This document shows, one piece after another, positions 6,654-15,421 of a stretch of DNA of 28,346 bases. The notes below the pieces were generated by a model that worked only from the letters and a program-made list of their open reading frames with translations, was not told where the DNA came from and made no database searches. How positions within the stretch are numbered: position 1 is the stretch's first letter; each line of letters begins with the position of its first letter. The position numbers and the translations under genes were made by a program. The stretch covers positions 1-28,346 of the forward strand of contig CANJJY010000006.1 in the NCBI GenBank assembly GCA_947474445.1, given 5' to 3'. Origin of the DNA: Oligoflexaceae bacterium. GTDB lineage: Bacteria > Bdellovibrionota_B > Oligoflexia > Oligoflexales > Oligoflexaceae.

Positions 6654-8480
6654 ATGGATATGCAGCCTCTCGTTCCACCTAGAATCGATGCCCCGTCTTC
6701 ACTTGATTATCAAGTCCTCGTGAATCAGCTCCATACGCATCAGGACGAGTTTCAAGTTCAGGCGGACGAATTGCACCAAACTCAGTTTCATCTCTACCAA
6801 TCGAGAGCCCTATACAAAGACCTCTACGAGCATGCGCCCGTGGGCTACTTCACGATGTCGAAACTCGGCATCATCGAGAAAGTCAATCAGCAGGCATCGA
6901 CGTTTTTGAAGCGCGAAGGTCTCAATCTGGTCGGTACGCTTTTGAGTGATAAGCTAATGCCTGAATCGATGCAGCTCTTTGCCGAACATCTCGACACCCT
7001 CTTACGCAAAAACATGCCGGGATCCTGTGATCTTGAGATTGATCAGTTAGGTGGCAAAAGTCTCTACGTACATTTGGAAAGCATTCTCTGGCAGGAGGAA
7101 GGCAAGGGCCCCGGTTTTATCCAATCAGTGATGAATGATATTACCGATAGAAAACTCCTCGAAAAGACTTTGGCGCTCGTGAGTGACAACGAAAAGGAGC
7201 TCAAGGGGATTAGAAGCCAATTTTTGGCTCATATGAGCCACGAGATCAGGACACCGCTCGGCATTATCTTAGGTTATGCCGAGATCTTATTGGATCAAAG
7301 TTTGTGCAAGGAAGGGATCCGCGACGCGCTTAAAGCGATCCAGCGGAACGGCAAGCACCTGCTCAATATCATAGATGAGATTCTCGATCTCGCCAAAGTC
7401 GAGACCGGCAAATTCGAGATGGAAAAGATGTCCATCGATCTTCAGACTTCCATTAAAGAGGTCGTCCAAATCTTGACGCCCAAGGCGCTGCACAAAGGAT
7501 TGGCTTTAAGTTTGGAGGAGAGCGGAGCAATTCCTGAAGTGATTCTTTCCGATCCCATGCGGTTTAAGCAAATTGTCCTCAACCTCCTCGGTAATGCCAT
7601 CAACTTTACAAAAACAGGCTCCGTTCGCCTCAAAATCTGGAAGGATACACGAGATCGAGCTAGCATCGTTGAAGACATCATCTGCCTGGAAGTCACAGAC
7701 ACGGGCTGCGGCGTGGCTAAGGAACACATGGTGTCTATCTTCCAGGCCTTTTCGCAGGCTGATACTTCGATGACACGCGAACATGGGGGGATGGGCCTGG
7801 GTTTGTGCCTCTCTAGAAAAATAGCGGAAGCTCTGGGCGGCGATCTACAGCTGATCAAGAGCGAGAAATACAAGGGCAGTACGTTTCGGCTGACTCTCCC
7901 TGTTCAAGGCGAGTATCCAGCCGTGCCGGGAGTTTATGAAAAGCGCCAGCAGGCGCTCAACGTATCACTGCTCAAAGGCATTCGGATCTTGGTCGTAGAA
8001 GATGCTGCCGAAAATCGCTTGATCCTCGAAAGCCTTGTCAAAAGCGAAGGGGCGAGCGTCAAAAGCGAAGCCAACGGCTTTTCAGCTGTATCGACGGCGA
8101 TGGCTTTCGATTTCGATGTGGTCCTGATGGATATTCAGATGCCAGGGATGGATGGTTATGCCGCAACGGAATTACTCCGTCGCAAAGGTTACGCCCGTCC
8201 CATCATTGCCGTTTCGTCTCAAGCCTCGGACAGTGAACGGTCCGCGATCTTTGGCTCGGGGTTTGACGGCTATATCACCAAGCCCATCGACCGCAGCTTA
8301 CTCATGAAGGAAATTATGCGCAGCGTCGGTCATTTACTTCATGACGTTGACGAGGTGTTTCAAATCTACGGGTTTTGTAATGTGATCACAAAACCCGGCC
8401 TTCCGTGTTTTTCGCCTTTCCTCTGTCAAAGCATGAGCCGTCAAGGCGATAACAGGTTGCTCGTAATTCTTGAGACGTAG
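6654..8480 (+). CDS. Hybrid sensor histidine kinase (PAS-HisKA-HATPase-REC)
   Basis: Cytoplasmic hybrid kinase; I see no membrane segments. Numbered from the upstream TTG at 6618: a short coiled-coil-like stretch at 32-65; a PAS domain at about 65-185 (YEHAPVGYFTM to NDITDRK); a HisKA H-box HMSHEIRTPLG with phospho-acceptor H208; an ATP-binding domain with N-box NLLGNAINF (N326), DTGCG and GMGLGL; and a receiver at about 455-570 with D505 in LMDIQMPGMDGY and K555 in ITKPID. The ATG at 6654 (or 6660) is preferred over the TTG, though no strong ribosome-binding site decides it. The receiver ends near residue 572. The last 48 residues read antisense through the end of the convergent kinase gene and look like a run-on tail. 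Ligand and output partner are unknown. Confidence 0.9.
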   Translation: MDMQPLVPPRIDAPSSLDYQVLVNQLHTHQDEFQVQADELHQTQFHLYQSRALYKDLYEHAPVGYFTMSKLGIIEKVNQQASTFLKREGLNLVGTLLSDKLMPESMQLFAEHLDTLLRKNMPGSCDLEIDQLGGKSLYVHLESILWQEEGKGPGFIQSVMNDITDRKLLEKTLALVSDNEKELKGIRSQFLAHMSHEIRTPLGIILGYAEILLDQSLCKEGIRDALKAIQRNGKHLLNIIDEILDLAKVETGKFEMEKMSIDLQTSIKEVVQILTPKALHKGLALSLEESGAIPEVILSDPMRFKQIVLNLLGNAINFTKTGSVRLKIWKDTRDRASIVEDIICLEVTDTGCGVAKEHMVSIFQAFSQADTSMTREHGGMGLGLCLSRKIAEALGGDLQLIKSEKYKGSTFRLTLPVQGEYPAVPGVYEKRQQALNVSLLKGIRILVVEDAAENRLILESLVKSEGASVKSEANGFSAVSTAMAFDFDVVLMDIQMPGMDGYAATELLRRKGYARPIIAVSSQASDSERSAIFGSGFDGYITKPIDRSLLMKEIMRSVGHLLHDVDEVFQIYGFCNVITKPGLPCFSPFLCQSMSRQGDNRLLVILET

Positions 8481-9989
8481 CTGCTCCATGGCTCCGTAGC
8501 CATCGAGAAACGGCATTTGGATGTCCATCAAAACTATATCATAATGCATTGAAAGCGCTCGGTCGACCGCCTCGATACCATTCTGAGCTATATCGACGGT
8601 CGCACCATTTCTCAGTAAGAAGTGCCTGATCATTAAACGAGTATCCTCCGCGTCTTCAACGAGCAAGACATGCATGCCAGCGAGCTCGGTGCTCTTCCAT
8701 ACTGCAGACACCTGGCTCGCCCTACTCTCTCTTTTTTCTCGCCCGCCCATGTCAGATAAAAGTCTGTTCTCATCAAATTTTCCGGCTTCGATGGTCACGA
8801 GAAAAACGCTTCCCTCATCGACTTTGCTGCTTTGTAGTACAATGTCGCCGCCCAGTGCTCGAGCAAGATTCTGTGAGAGGATGAGGCCGAGACCTGTCCC
8901 ACCGAAGAGGCGCGTCGTCGAATTATCCGCCTGTGAGAAGTGCAGGAAAAGCTTCGTTTGCCCCTCAACGGAAATTCCGCAGCCCGTATCGGCTACGATA
9001 AAAGCCACTTTCGATTCTTGATCCGCTTCGGCCGGCAAGAGTTTGACTGTGACTTTGACTTCACCATCACGGGTAAACTTGAGAGCATTGCCGACAATAT
9101 TCATAAGAATCTGCCGCAAACGCGTGGGATCAGTCAAGATCGTCTCGGGAATCTTGCCCTCAGAGACGACGCTTAAACGCGTTGCCTGTCCTCTTGCCTT
9201 GACCAGTAAAGAATTAGTCATATCGGTAATCACGTCTGGCAGAGATATCACACGCCTTTCGACGTCGAGACACCCCGCTTCGACCTTGGAGAGATCGAGG
9301 ATATCGTCGATGATGCGCGTTAGCTCCTTACCATTGCGTGAAATCGTGTCGATAAAGTCCAGCTTTTCCTCGTTAGAAAAGCTTTCATCACATAGCAGTT
9401 CGCTGTAGCCCATGATGGCTCCAAGGGGGGTTCTGATTTCGTGACTCATATTCGCTAAAAAGAGGCTTTTGGCGTCGGTTGCCGCCTTCAAGAGAGCATT
9501 GAGCTTTTCGCCGGCTTCTGTCAGCTCGTGCTGCCGCATTCCAGAGAGAGCGAGAGCCTGGTTCATTTCGGTCATCTGCTTGCGAAAAATGGCCGCGCCC
9601 GTGACATCTGTCACCTGGATCATGACACCCGCCGCAAGTCCTTCTTCGCCTATAATCGGCCACATCGAATACGTCCAGTAAGCGAGTGATGAATGGGTAT
9701 GCTTTTGCTCGACGATGATCTCAGGAATGCCGCTACGGAAAACCCGATCCAAAAGCAAGCGGCTTTCATTACCTTCGTTATGGGCGACGATTTCGCCAAA
9801 AGGCCGTCCAGTGATCTCTTTTTTAGGCAGTCCTATCAACTTGGAAAAGGCAGGATTGAGATAGCTGACAATGTGCTCGGGTCCCTCCACAGCGACCATC
9901 GGTTGCGGAGAACCTTCCGAAAAATACTTACAAAGACGCGACAGCTTTAGGAGTTCCGCTGGCGGCTTTGCATTTCTTTGTTCTGACAT
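8334..9989 (-). CDS. Hybrid sensor histidine kinase in the kaiC operon (PAS-HisKA-HATPase-REC)
   Basis: A 551-residue soluble hybrid kinase. A PAS domain at about 20-130 (SYLNPAFSKLIGL, ending IQVTDVTG) leads to a short helical linker, a HisKA domain with H183 in NMSHEIRTPLG, an ATPase domain with N-box MNIVGNALKF, DTGCGIS and GGTGLGL, and a C-terminal receiver with D489 in LMDIQMPFLDGY and K539 in ITKPVD. It ends normally after the receiver. Its HisKA-ATPase part resembles the convergent kinase closely by eye, so the two are paralogues. It starts 31 bp after the stop of the KaiC-like gene, so it is probably its co-transcribed output or input partner. In other bacteria and archaea KaiC-like ATPases often lie next to PAS kinases; the phosphotransfer route here is not known. 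Confidence 0.92.
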   Translation of the reverse strand: MSEQRNAKPPAELLKLSRLCKYFSEGSPQPMVAVEGPEHIVSYLNPAFSKLIGLPKKEITGRPFGEIVAHNEGNESRLLLDRVFRSGIPEIIVEQKHTHSSLAYWTYSMWPIIGEEGLAAGVMIQVTDVTGAAIFRKQMTEMNQALALSGMRQHELTEAGEKLNALLKAATDAKSLFLANMSHEIRTPLGAIMGYSELLCDESFSNEEKLDFIDTISRNGKELTRIIDDILDLSKVEAGCLDVERRVISLPDVITDMTNSLLVKARGQATRLSVVSEGKIPETILTDPTRLRQILMNIVGNALKFTRDGEVKVTVKLLPAEADQESKVAFIVADTGCGISVEGQTKLFLHFSQADNSTTRLFGGTGLGLILSQNLARALGGDIVLQSSKVDEGSVFLVTIEAGKFDENRLLSDMGGREKRESRASQVSAVWKSTELAGMHVLLVEDAEDTRLMIRHFLLRNGATVDIAQNGIEAVDRALSMHYDIVLMDIQMPFLDGYGAMEQLRLKNYEQPVIALTAHALTEERRKTRKAGFCDHITKPVDLKHLVNVMK

Positions 9990-10020
9990 GTCTATCTCGT
10001 CCCTTCAGGGGTGCCTGTCA

Positions 10021-11505
10021 CTAGCTCAAGCGGTCCAAAATATTGTCCGTCTCGGGAATTCCGGAGATAAGGCCACTATAACCGGTAATACACCTTCCAA
10101 CCTCAATCCCTTTACTGTTAATTGTATACTCGCGTATTTCAGAGCAATGATCGCCGCCGCGCATCTTGATCACGACCAGAACCTTGCGCAATTCTCCGTT
10201 GATCGACACGTAGCGAAAGCGAATAATGTCGTCAGCTAGAAAAGAAATTGCATACGTGCTTAAATCGAATCCGGTAAACTTTTCCTGGACCTCAACCGTA
10301 CTGACTATGGTCACCCCGAGACGGGTTAAAGCTGCAATCATGCGATAGAGCGACTCGCGGAAATCAGAGCGAAAGCTCGGTGCAAGCGCCATTTCGAGTC
10401 CGGCGAGTGAATCGATCACCAATCGCTTGGCACCAATTTCGCGGACCGCGCTCACGATTTCATGCACGGTTTCGTCGACTGAAAGATCAAGGGGACGCAG
10501 GTAGAGGAGCCGAAGAGTTCCTTGATCGATGAATTTTTGAAAATCCATTCCCAATTTGGTGGCACGGCGAATGTAGGCTCCCGGGCGCTCCTCAAACACG
10601 GCGACGATTCCTGGCTCGCCCTGCCTCAACCCATTGGCTATGAATTGAGAGCCAAGCACCGATTTGCCTGAACCAGAGGGGCCTGCGACGAGCAAACTAT
10701 CGCCCTCGGGTATACCTCCACCCATCATTGCGTCCAACTCGTCAATACTGGTCGATAGGCGCCGATCTGAGATGTCAATCGAAGTGTCTTCATGTAGCCC
10801 AAAAGTTCGCGGAAAAGCCTGAAGACCAGCCGTCGTGATGCGAAAGGTATGGAGGCCTGGCACCGAATCTTGCCCACGCAGCTTCATGACCTGAAGTTTA
10901 CGGACGATTGAATTGTGCTCTATCTGCTGCGACAGCCAGAAGAGCCCATCGGCCACCGTGAAAACCGGATTATCACGAATTTCTTGTTCAGCATACTCAC
11001 CAATAAAAAAGGTCGTAGCCTGCCAGCTCGTCAGGTGAATCGCGAGTCGTTGGACGAATTTCTGAAGCTTTCTTTCGCTACCTTTGCCATCGACCGTTTT
11101 CAAGACCGTGCGAAAAGAGTCAATGACGACGATACTGGGATTGACAGCTTCGACACCGCGTACAATTTCCTCGAGCACCCCATCGAGATTATCCTCCAGC
11201 ATGAGGTTGCTCAAGTTGAGAAAGCGGACACTGGTCGAGACCTTTGTGAGATCAAAAAAGTCAAACTGCTGCTGATAGCGCAGCATTTTAAAAGGCGGTT
11301 CACCGAGCACAGTAAAAAACAGGGCAGGACGTTCTGGAGTAGCGATGGCAAACATCAATTGATGGGCCAGAGTTGTCTTACCACTGCCAGGAGCACCTGC
11401 GATGATATTGAAAGAATATTCTGGCAATCCACCGCCAAGAATTTCATCGAGGCCTCGGACGCCAGTCGCCAACTTTGCAATTTTGACTTTTTCTTGTTCG
11501 CTCAT
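10021..11505 (-). CDS. KaiC-like double-domain RecA-fold ATPase (circKaiC family)
   Basis: A 494-residue protein with two tandem KaiC domains. Domain I has Walker A GAPGSGKT (37-44) and Walker B IVVIDS (D129). Domain II has Walker A GPSGSGKS (275-282), the paired glutamates FEERP (E305, E306) and LVIDS (D365). In domain I the expected Glu-Glu pair is Gly-Glu (VLGEPP, G68 E69), so the residue aligned with the cyanobacterial catalytic Glu is lost. In domain II the segment aligned with the cyanobacterial phosphosites reads YAISFLADD: Ser (S421) is kept and the neighbouring Thr is Phe. No KaiA or KaiB is present, so this is not a cyanobacterial clock set but a KaiC-type signalling ATPase. It overlaps the preceding small gene by 4 bp and is followed by a hybrid kinase. 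Confidence 0.9.
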   Translation of the reverse strand: MSEQEKVKIAKLATGVRGLDEILGGGLPEYSFNIIAGAPGSGKTTLAHQLMFAIATPERPALFFTVLGEPPFKMLRYQQQFDFFDLTKVSTSVRFLNLSNLMLEDNLDGVLEEIVRGVEAVNPSIVVIDSFRTVLKTVDGKGSERKLQKFVQRLAIHLTSWQATTFFIGEYAEQEIRDNPVFTVADGLFWLSQQIEHNSIVRKLQVMKLRGQDSVPGLHTFRITTAGLQAFPRTFGLHEDTSIDISDRRLSTSIDELDAMMGGGIPEGDSLLVAGPSGSGKSVLGSQFIANGLRQGEPGIVAVFEERPGAYIRRATKLGMDFQKFIDQGTLRLLYLRPLDLSVDETVHEIVSAVREIGAKRLVIDSLAGLEMALAPSFRSDFRESLYRMIAALTRLGVTIVSTVEVQEKFTGFDLSTYAISFLADDIIRFRYVSINGELRKVLVVIKMRGGDHCSEIREYTINSKGIEVGRCITGYSGLISGIPETDNILDRLS

Positions 11506-11930
11506 GCTTTTGCCTCGCTATAGAGGTGCGTTATGTGAGCAGAACCTTCGGGCCACGCTTCGAGCACCAAGGTCACCGTGAGTCGCTCGCCAATAAACGT
11601 TACGAGCAGGAGGAGCAATTGGGTTACGAGAGCCGCGCCTGCAGCACTATCCACCTGGGAATCATGCTCGGATTTGGGGTTTATCTTGAGGGATCCATCG
11701 GCCTGCATTTCCAGTTCAGATAGAGACGGAACTTCAAGCTTAGCGAGCGCTAAGGCCCGCGAGAGAAAGCTCGCAAAGCCGTCCCCTCCTGCGAGCTTAG
11801 AAAATGGAATCTTAAGCTTTTCGCAAACTTTGACGGCATGTGCGAAGCAATCCGACGAATTGGTAGTAGCCATTTCGAAAGAGAGCAATTGCCCTGCAAG
11901 ATCCTTCATCGTCGATGGTGGCGTGCTCAT
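11502..11930 (-). CDS. Small protein translationally coupled to the KaiC-like ATPase
   Basis: Hypothetical 142-residue protein whose TGA stop overlaps the ATG of the KaiC-like gene (ATGA, 11505-11502), a classic coupled arrangement. The open frame extends up to 12041, but the ATG at 11930 has GAGGTGG 5 bases upstream and gives MSTPPSTMKDLAG. The C-terminal third has a hydrophobic helix, LVTQLLLLLVTFIGERLT, followed by LVLEAWPE; I believe similar 'FIGE-LT-WP' proteins occur beside KaiC-like genes elsewhere, but that is from memory and unverified. The helix could be a membrane anchor or a buried amphipathic helix. It may be a dedicated partner of the ATPase; no catalytic motif is seen. Confidence 0.7.
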   Translation of the reverse strand: MSTPPSTMKDLAGQLLSFEMATTNSSDCFAHAVKVCEKLKIPFSKLAGGDGFASFLSRALALAKLEVPSLSELEMQADGSLKINPKSEHDSQVDSAAGAALVTQLLLLLVTFIGERLTVTLVLEAWPEGSAHITHLYSEAKA

Positions 11931-12297
11931 CGAATCCACCTCGCCCTCTCGATTGGCTCTGCTCATCAGAAAATGGGAGCCGTTGACGCTTAAGCCTCGA
12001 CAGGAGGAAGGTACTCTATCGTTGCGCGATGAGCTATTCATCTTAAAAGTTTTCTAAAGCTTACATCAGGGAAAAAAGTCACAATCGATAAACATATTTA
12101 CCCAAGTAATTATGCTTGTGATTTGTGGGGAGAGGTGCAGCAAACAGGTTTCTATAGCGACCTAGAAGGGCCGTTATCCATGACGCAAGAAAACAAAATT
12201 AGGTAACGTTGTTCATAAAGTTGAGTACAAGGCAGCTCGACCCGAATATCCCCCACAAAAGATTCGTCTGAGAAGACTTTGGGCTTTTAGGGTTCGG
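11931..12297. other. Leader region of the kaiC operon and 3' side of the MFS gene
   Basis: About 370 bases lie between the proposed start of the KaiC-coupled small gene and the stop of the MFS transporter, both on the minus strand. The part near 12060-12200 is AT-rich and should hold the kaiC-operon promoter, but no pair of boxes with correct spacing stands out. No clear terminator follows the MFS stop. No tRNA, hairpin array or small gene was recognised. Confidence 0.4.
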
Positions 12298-13533
12298 TCA
12301 AGTCGAAGTCGAACTCGGCTTCTTCCCGGCGAAAGCAAAAAATAAAGCCAGACCCGCAAAAACCAACGCCGGGACACAGATCATCAAAGCTCCGGCCAAT
12401 GCATCGCCGCTTGATCCAGCTGCCATCGATCTCTCCCCAACGAGCTCCGGACTGATGGCATCACCCAAAGCATGAATCAAGAATATATTCATCGCCATCC
12501 CAATCGCTCGCGTTTGGGCAGGGAGACTGCTGACCGTCAGAGCATTGAGAGGCGAGGTATTCATAAACAAAAGAAACATCGCAATCGACCAGAGCACATA
12601 GGCAGGTACGACCTCGGTCTGCTTCAAACCAAAAGCGATGACAGGCGCTGACAGGATCAGGGTCACTAAAGAAATCCACAGTCCAGCATTCGGATAGCGC
12701 GTCTGCCATTTGTCTGTCAGCTGACCACCAAGCAAAGTCCCGACGATTCCCGTGAGGACGGCAATTCCCCCAAATATCATGCCCGCGCTTGTCGGTGATT
12801 GATTATAGAGTCTTTGGAAAAGCGTGGGTGCCCAATGAGAGAGACCCCCCATGGCAAAGGTGTAACCTACATAGCTCATCGTGCAAGCGAACCAGACGCG
12901 ATTGCGAAACAGTGATTTTAACTTTTCTCCGAAAGTCTCTTTTTCAGCGCCGGGAAGCAATCCATCCAGTGCACCTAGCACAGGTTCCTGCATCCGCCAA
13001 AAGACCAAGGCCAGGATCACTCCCGGCAAACCAGTGAAGAGAAAGCTTGCTCGCCAACCGGCCAGCCCTTCAATAAAACCGCCGAGTCCGTAGCCAAGAG
13101 CAGAGCCAACCGGAATCGCCAGATAAAACCAAGTGAAGACCCGAGCCCGCGCTTTTTCAGGATAAAGATCAGCGAGAATCGCTGGGCCTAATGTTCCATA
13201 CGCTGCTTCCCCGACCCCCACCAGGGCCCGCGTGAGAAGCAAAGTGGGAAAATCATGGGCCAAGGCCGCCGCCGAGGTGGCTAAACTCCAAAGGAAAATA
13301 CCGAACGCTACGAGTTTGGTGCGCGAATACCTTTCTGCTAGATAACTGAAGAGGGGAGCAGCCAGCAGATAGACCAGCAAAAAAACAAAGGCCAGGCGAC
13401 CGAGTTGTGCATCGTTGAGATGAAGACTCTGCCCTATAGGGTTGAGGACAGAAGCGAGAACAAATCGATCTAGATAATTCAACATATTCGCTGCTACAAA
13501 CAGTAGCAGGGTATTCCGCCCGACTTGCGACAC
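12298..13533 (-). CDS. MFS transporter, Spinster-like
   Basis: A 411-residue major facilitator with about 12 hydrophobic segments. The N-terminus NMLNYLDRFVLASVLNPIG and the loop SYLAERYSRTK after helix 2 match the Spinster (Spns) branch, whose studied members carry lysophospholipids or sphingosine phosphate. LLTRALVGVGEAAYGTL in helix 4-5 also fits. A substrate cannot be read from the sequence; bacterial members are often annotated simply as MFS. The GTG at 13533 is preceded by a G-rich ribosome-binding site (AGGGGGCGG). It is divergent from the SDR gene and shares a 220-bp intergenic region with it. Confidence 0.85.
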   Translation of the reverse strand: MSQVGRNTLLLFVAANMLNYLDRFVLASVLNPIGQSLHLNDAQLGRLAFVFLLVYLLAAPLFSYLAERYSRTKLVAFGIFLWSLATSAAALAHDFPTLLLTRALVGVGEAAYGTLGPAILADLYPEKARARVFTWFYLAIPVGSALGYGLGGFIEGLAGWRASFLFTGLPGVILALVFWRMQEPVLGALDGLLPGAEKETFGEKLKSLFRNRVWFACTMSYVGYTFAMGGLSHWAPTLFQRLYNQSPTSAGMIFGGIAVLTGIVGTLLGGQLTDKWQTRYPNAGLWISLVTLILSAPVIAFGLKQTEVVPAYVLWSIAMFLLFMNTSPLNALTVSSLPAQTRAIGMAMNIFLIHALGDAISPELVGERSMAAGSSGDALAGALMICVPALVFAGLALFFAFAGKKPSSTST

Positions 13534-13753
13534 GTCCGCCCCCTGTTTTGACTCCCGCCTTGCGCTTCCGCTTCACCGCCTATCGCCCCAGTCCCAAACG
13601 TCCTCAGACGTAGCTGCGCTTGTCGATCATAGCGATTCCCATCCAAGCTAAAATAGCACGCGTGGGTGGCCCTCGCCAACTGCTCTCTCAGAGGGTAAAC
13701 TGCCTCGGGTTTGTTAGCAGTCGACTCTCCATTGACTTGAAAGGGAAATCGCC

Positions 13754-14446
13754 ATGAGTCTTCATATTTGTATTACAGGAGCTAATCGGGGCATAGGCTT
13801 GGGTTTGACTCTTTCTTATTTACAAGCAGGACATACAGTTTGGGCGGTCATGAGGCAGCCCGAGCAGGCTAAGGAATTAGAGGGAGCGCGACGCGACTAT
13901 GGTAACCACCTTCACCTCATCGAGGCGGACGTAACGCGCGAAACCGATGTGAACCGTCTCGCTGAGCAGCTCGGCGAAAACCCTATCGACGTCTTGATCA
14001 ATAACGCCGGCGTGCTGATGGATCCAGCCGCCCCCTTTACCGATATTCCCCTCGAAGTGTTTAGGGCAACGTTTGAAACCAACGTCTTCGGTAGCATAGC
14101 CGTGACTCAAAAACTTATACCCGCTCTGAAGCGTTCTAAACATCCCATCCTTGCAATGATTTCTAGTCAGATGGGTTCTTTGCAGGAAAACACGAGCGGC
14201 GGCAGCTACGCCTATAGAAGTTCCAAGGCCGCGCTCAATATGATTCTAAAATCATTAGCGCATGATTACCCTTGGCTCATCGCCGTAACTCTTCATCCAG
14301 GTTGGGTTCAAACCCGAATGGGAGGCCCCCATGCGACGACACCTGTTGCCGATTCAATCAAGGGCATCACCCAGATCCTCAGTCATCTCGAAGCCAAAGA
14401 CTCGGGAAGCTTTCTCGACTATAAAGGGCGCCGCCTAGCTTGGTAA
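13754..14446 (+). CDS. Short-chain dehydrogenase/reductase, C-factor (CsgA)-like
   Basis: Classical SDR of 230 residues. It has the NAD(P)-binding TGANRGIG (8-15), LINNAGV (82-87), structural N110, catalytic Ser in MISSQMGS (137-138), and Y154/K158 in YAYRSSKAAL. Length and motif spacing match the C-factor/sniffer-type carbonyl reductases, named after the Myxococcus developmental protein CsgA; the physiological substrate is unknown. The ATG has AAGGGAAA about 6 bases upstream. Its 3' end overlaps the convergent membrane-protein gene by 12 bp. Confidence 0.88.
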   Translation: MSLHICITGANRGIGLGLTLSYLQAGHTVWAVMRQPEQAKELEGARRDYGNHLHLIEADVTRETDVNRLAEQLGENPIDVLINNAGVLMDPAAPFTDIPLEVFRATFETNVFGSIAVTQKLIPALKRSKHPILAMISSQMGSLQENTSGGSYAYRSSKAALNMILKSLAHDYPWLIAVTLHPGWVQTRMGGPHATTPVADSIKGITQILSHLEAKDSGSFLDYKGRRLAW

Positions 14447-15115
14447 GCGCCGTTCGCCAGGCCGCACTCGATGCAAGGGGATGACGCGCGATCGCGTCGC
14501 CTCTCCTCCACTCTCGCGTGGTGGATGGGAGGCGAAGGCTCCCATGCAGGCTCCACTCACAGCTGAGGTCATTGATCCTAATAGACCGCCGAAAGAAAGC
14601 CAGGTCATGGTCGTGATTTCTGGACTATTCAACTGAAAATCTTCGACGACAGTCGTGAACTGCTCCGGTGTGAGATCCATCGATTGAGCCATCTGCTGAA
14701 GTTCGAGAGCTGAGAGATAATGGGCTATTAACATATTAACACCCATGACTGTTCCGGAGCTCAAGCTGATGCCGCTCGCTCGCAGAAAGAGGAGCACAGT
14801 AAAGCTGATGATCCAGAGAATGACTCCGCCTAAAGCCGCTTCTGTTCGTGACTCGCGGTCGACGAGGCGACTGCTAGTCCAGCCGCCGACAAACAGAGAT
14901 AGAAAAACACTAGCCGTCTGGGCGATTTGTGTCGCCAGACCGAATTCTCCCCAACTCAACTGGCCTTGGCTATAAAAGTAGAGTCGCAAGCCACTTAGTA
15001 GCATCGTCAGCATCACAAGACTTGCCAAACCAACAAGCAATCCTGCGATTAGAGCACTCCATGCCACGCGGCTATGCATACTTTTTCCCTCACGGGGCAG
15101 AACTTTTCTAATCAT
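14435..15115 (-). CDS. Predicted four-helix membrane protein of unknown function
   Basis: A 226-residue protein with four or five hydrophobic segments (about residues 19-45, 65-82, 94-112 and 170-195), a Gln/Glu-rich soluble loop between the third and fourth (SMDLTPEQFTTVVEDF), and a basic C-terminal tail. I do not recognise the family. Two starts are possible: ATG at 15115 with GAGGTGG 4-5 bases upstream, and ATG at 15079 with GAGGG 7 bases upstream; the first is listed. It is divergent from the polyketide synthase gene and convergent with the SDR. Confidence 0.7.
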   Translation of the reverse strand: MIRKVLPREGKSMHSRVAWSALIAGLLVGLASLVMLTMLLSGLRLYFYSQGQLSWGEFGLATQIAQTASVFLSLFVGGWTSSRLVDRESRTEAALGGVILWIISFTVLLFLRASGISLSSGTVMGVNMLIAHYLSALELQQMAQSMDLTPEQFTTVVEDFQLNSPEITTMTWLSFGGLLGSMTSAVSGACMGAFASHPPRESGGEATRSRVIPLHRVRPGERRLPS

Positions 15116-15295
15116 GATTCCACCTCACTTCATGACTTATTGTTCATGCTCTCGCCCTTACCTCTTCTAAGCTTTCATCTCGAAAAGCCTATCTGCCCAT
15201 CGTAGCAATGCGCGTGCCATTCAATACCTATCGACGCGTGAGTAATTTACGCTTTGTGATCTTAGCGATGGTCTTTCCCTGCAGGTTTCCCAGGA

Positions 15296-15324
15296 CGTGA
15301 GGCAAATATGCCGTTTGTCTCACG
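15296..15324. promoter_or_regulatory. 11-bp inverted repeat upstream of the PKS operon
   Basis: CGTGAGGCAAA (15296-15306) and TTTGTCTCACG (15314-15324) are inverted copies with one G-T mismatch and a 7-base spacer. It lies about 135 bp before the PKS start. The dyad could bind a dimeric regulator or form an RNA hairpin in a long leader; no U-run follows. Confidence 0.45.
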
Positions 15325-15421
15325 CTGCATGAAGCCGCCACAATCTTCGCGAAAATATCTCATCCTTCCATCTTCTACTTTTTGCTTTCTCTTTATCGTC
15401 GATCTTCCTACTGTTTGGTTT

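Noticed and set aside
8369..8397. Perfect 10-bp inverted repeat with a 9-base loop in the kinase overlap, as a bidirectional terminator
   Set aside because: No U-run follows on either strand. It coincides with codons for the conserved receiver motif G-F-x-x-x-I-T-K-P of the minus-strand kinase, whose codons are partly self-complementary, so coding constraint explains it.
9990..10020. CCCT-GA-AGGG hairpin between the KaiC-like and kinase genes as a terminator
   Set aside because: Stem of only four base pairs and no U-run; the 31-bp gap fits read-through within one operon.
10915..11523. 202-codon plus-strand open frame antisense to the KaiC-like gene
   Set aside because: The opposite strand encodes clear Walker motifs over the same bases; composition is unlike a protein and no start signal is present.
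10021..11930. Complete cyanobacterial-type circadian clock locus
   Set aside because: KaiA and KaiB are absent and the KaiC-like protein lacks one catalytic Glu and one of the two phosphosites, so only a KaiC-type signalling module can be claimed.
13732..13737. TTGACT as -35 box for the SDR gene
   Set aside because: It lies only about 17 bases before the ATG, leaving no room for a -10 box and transcription start.
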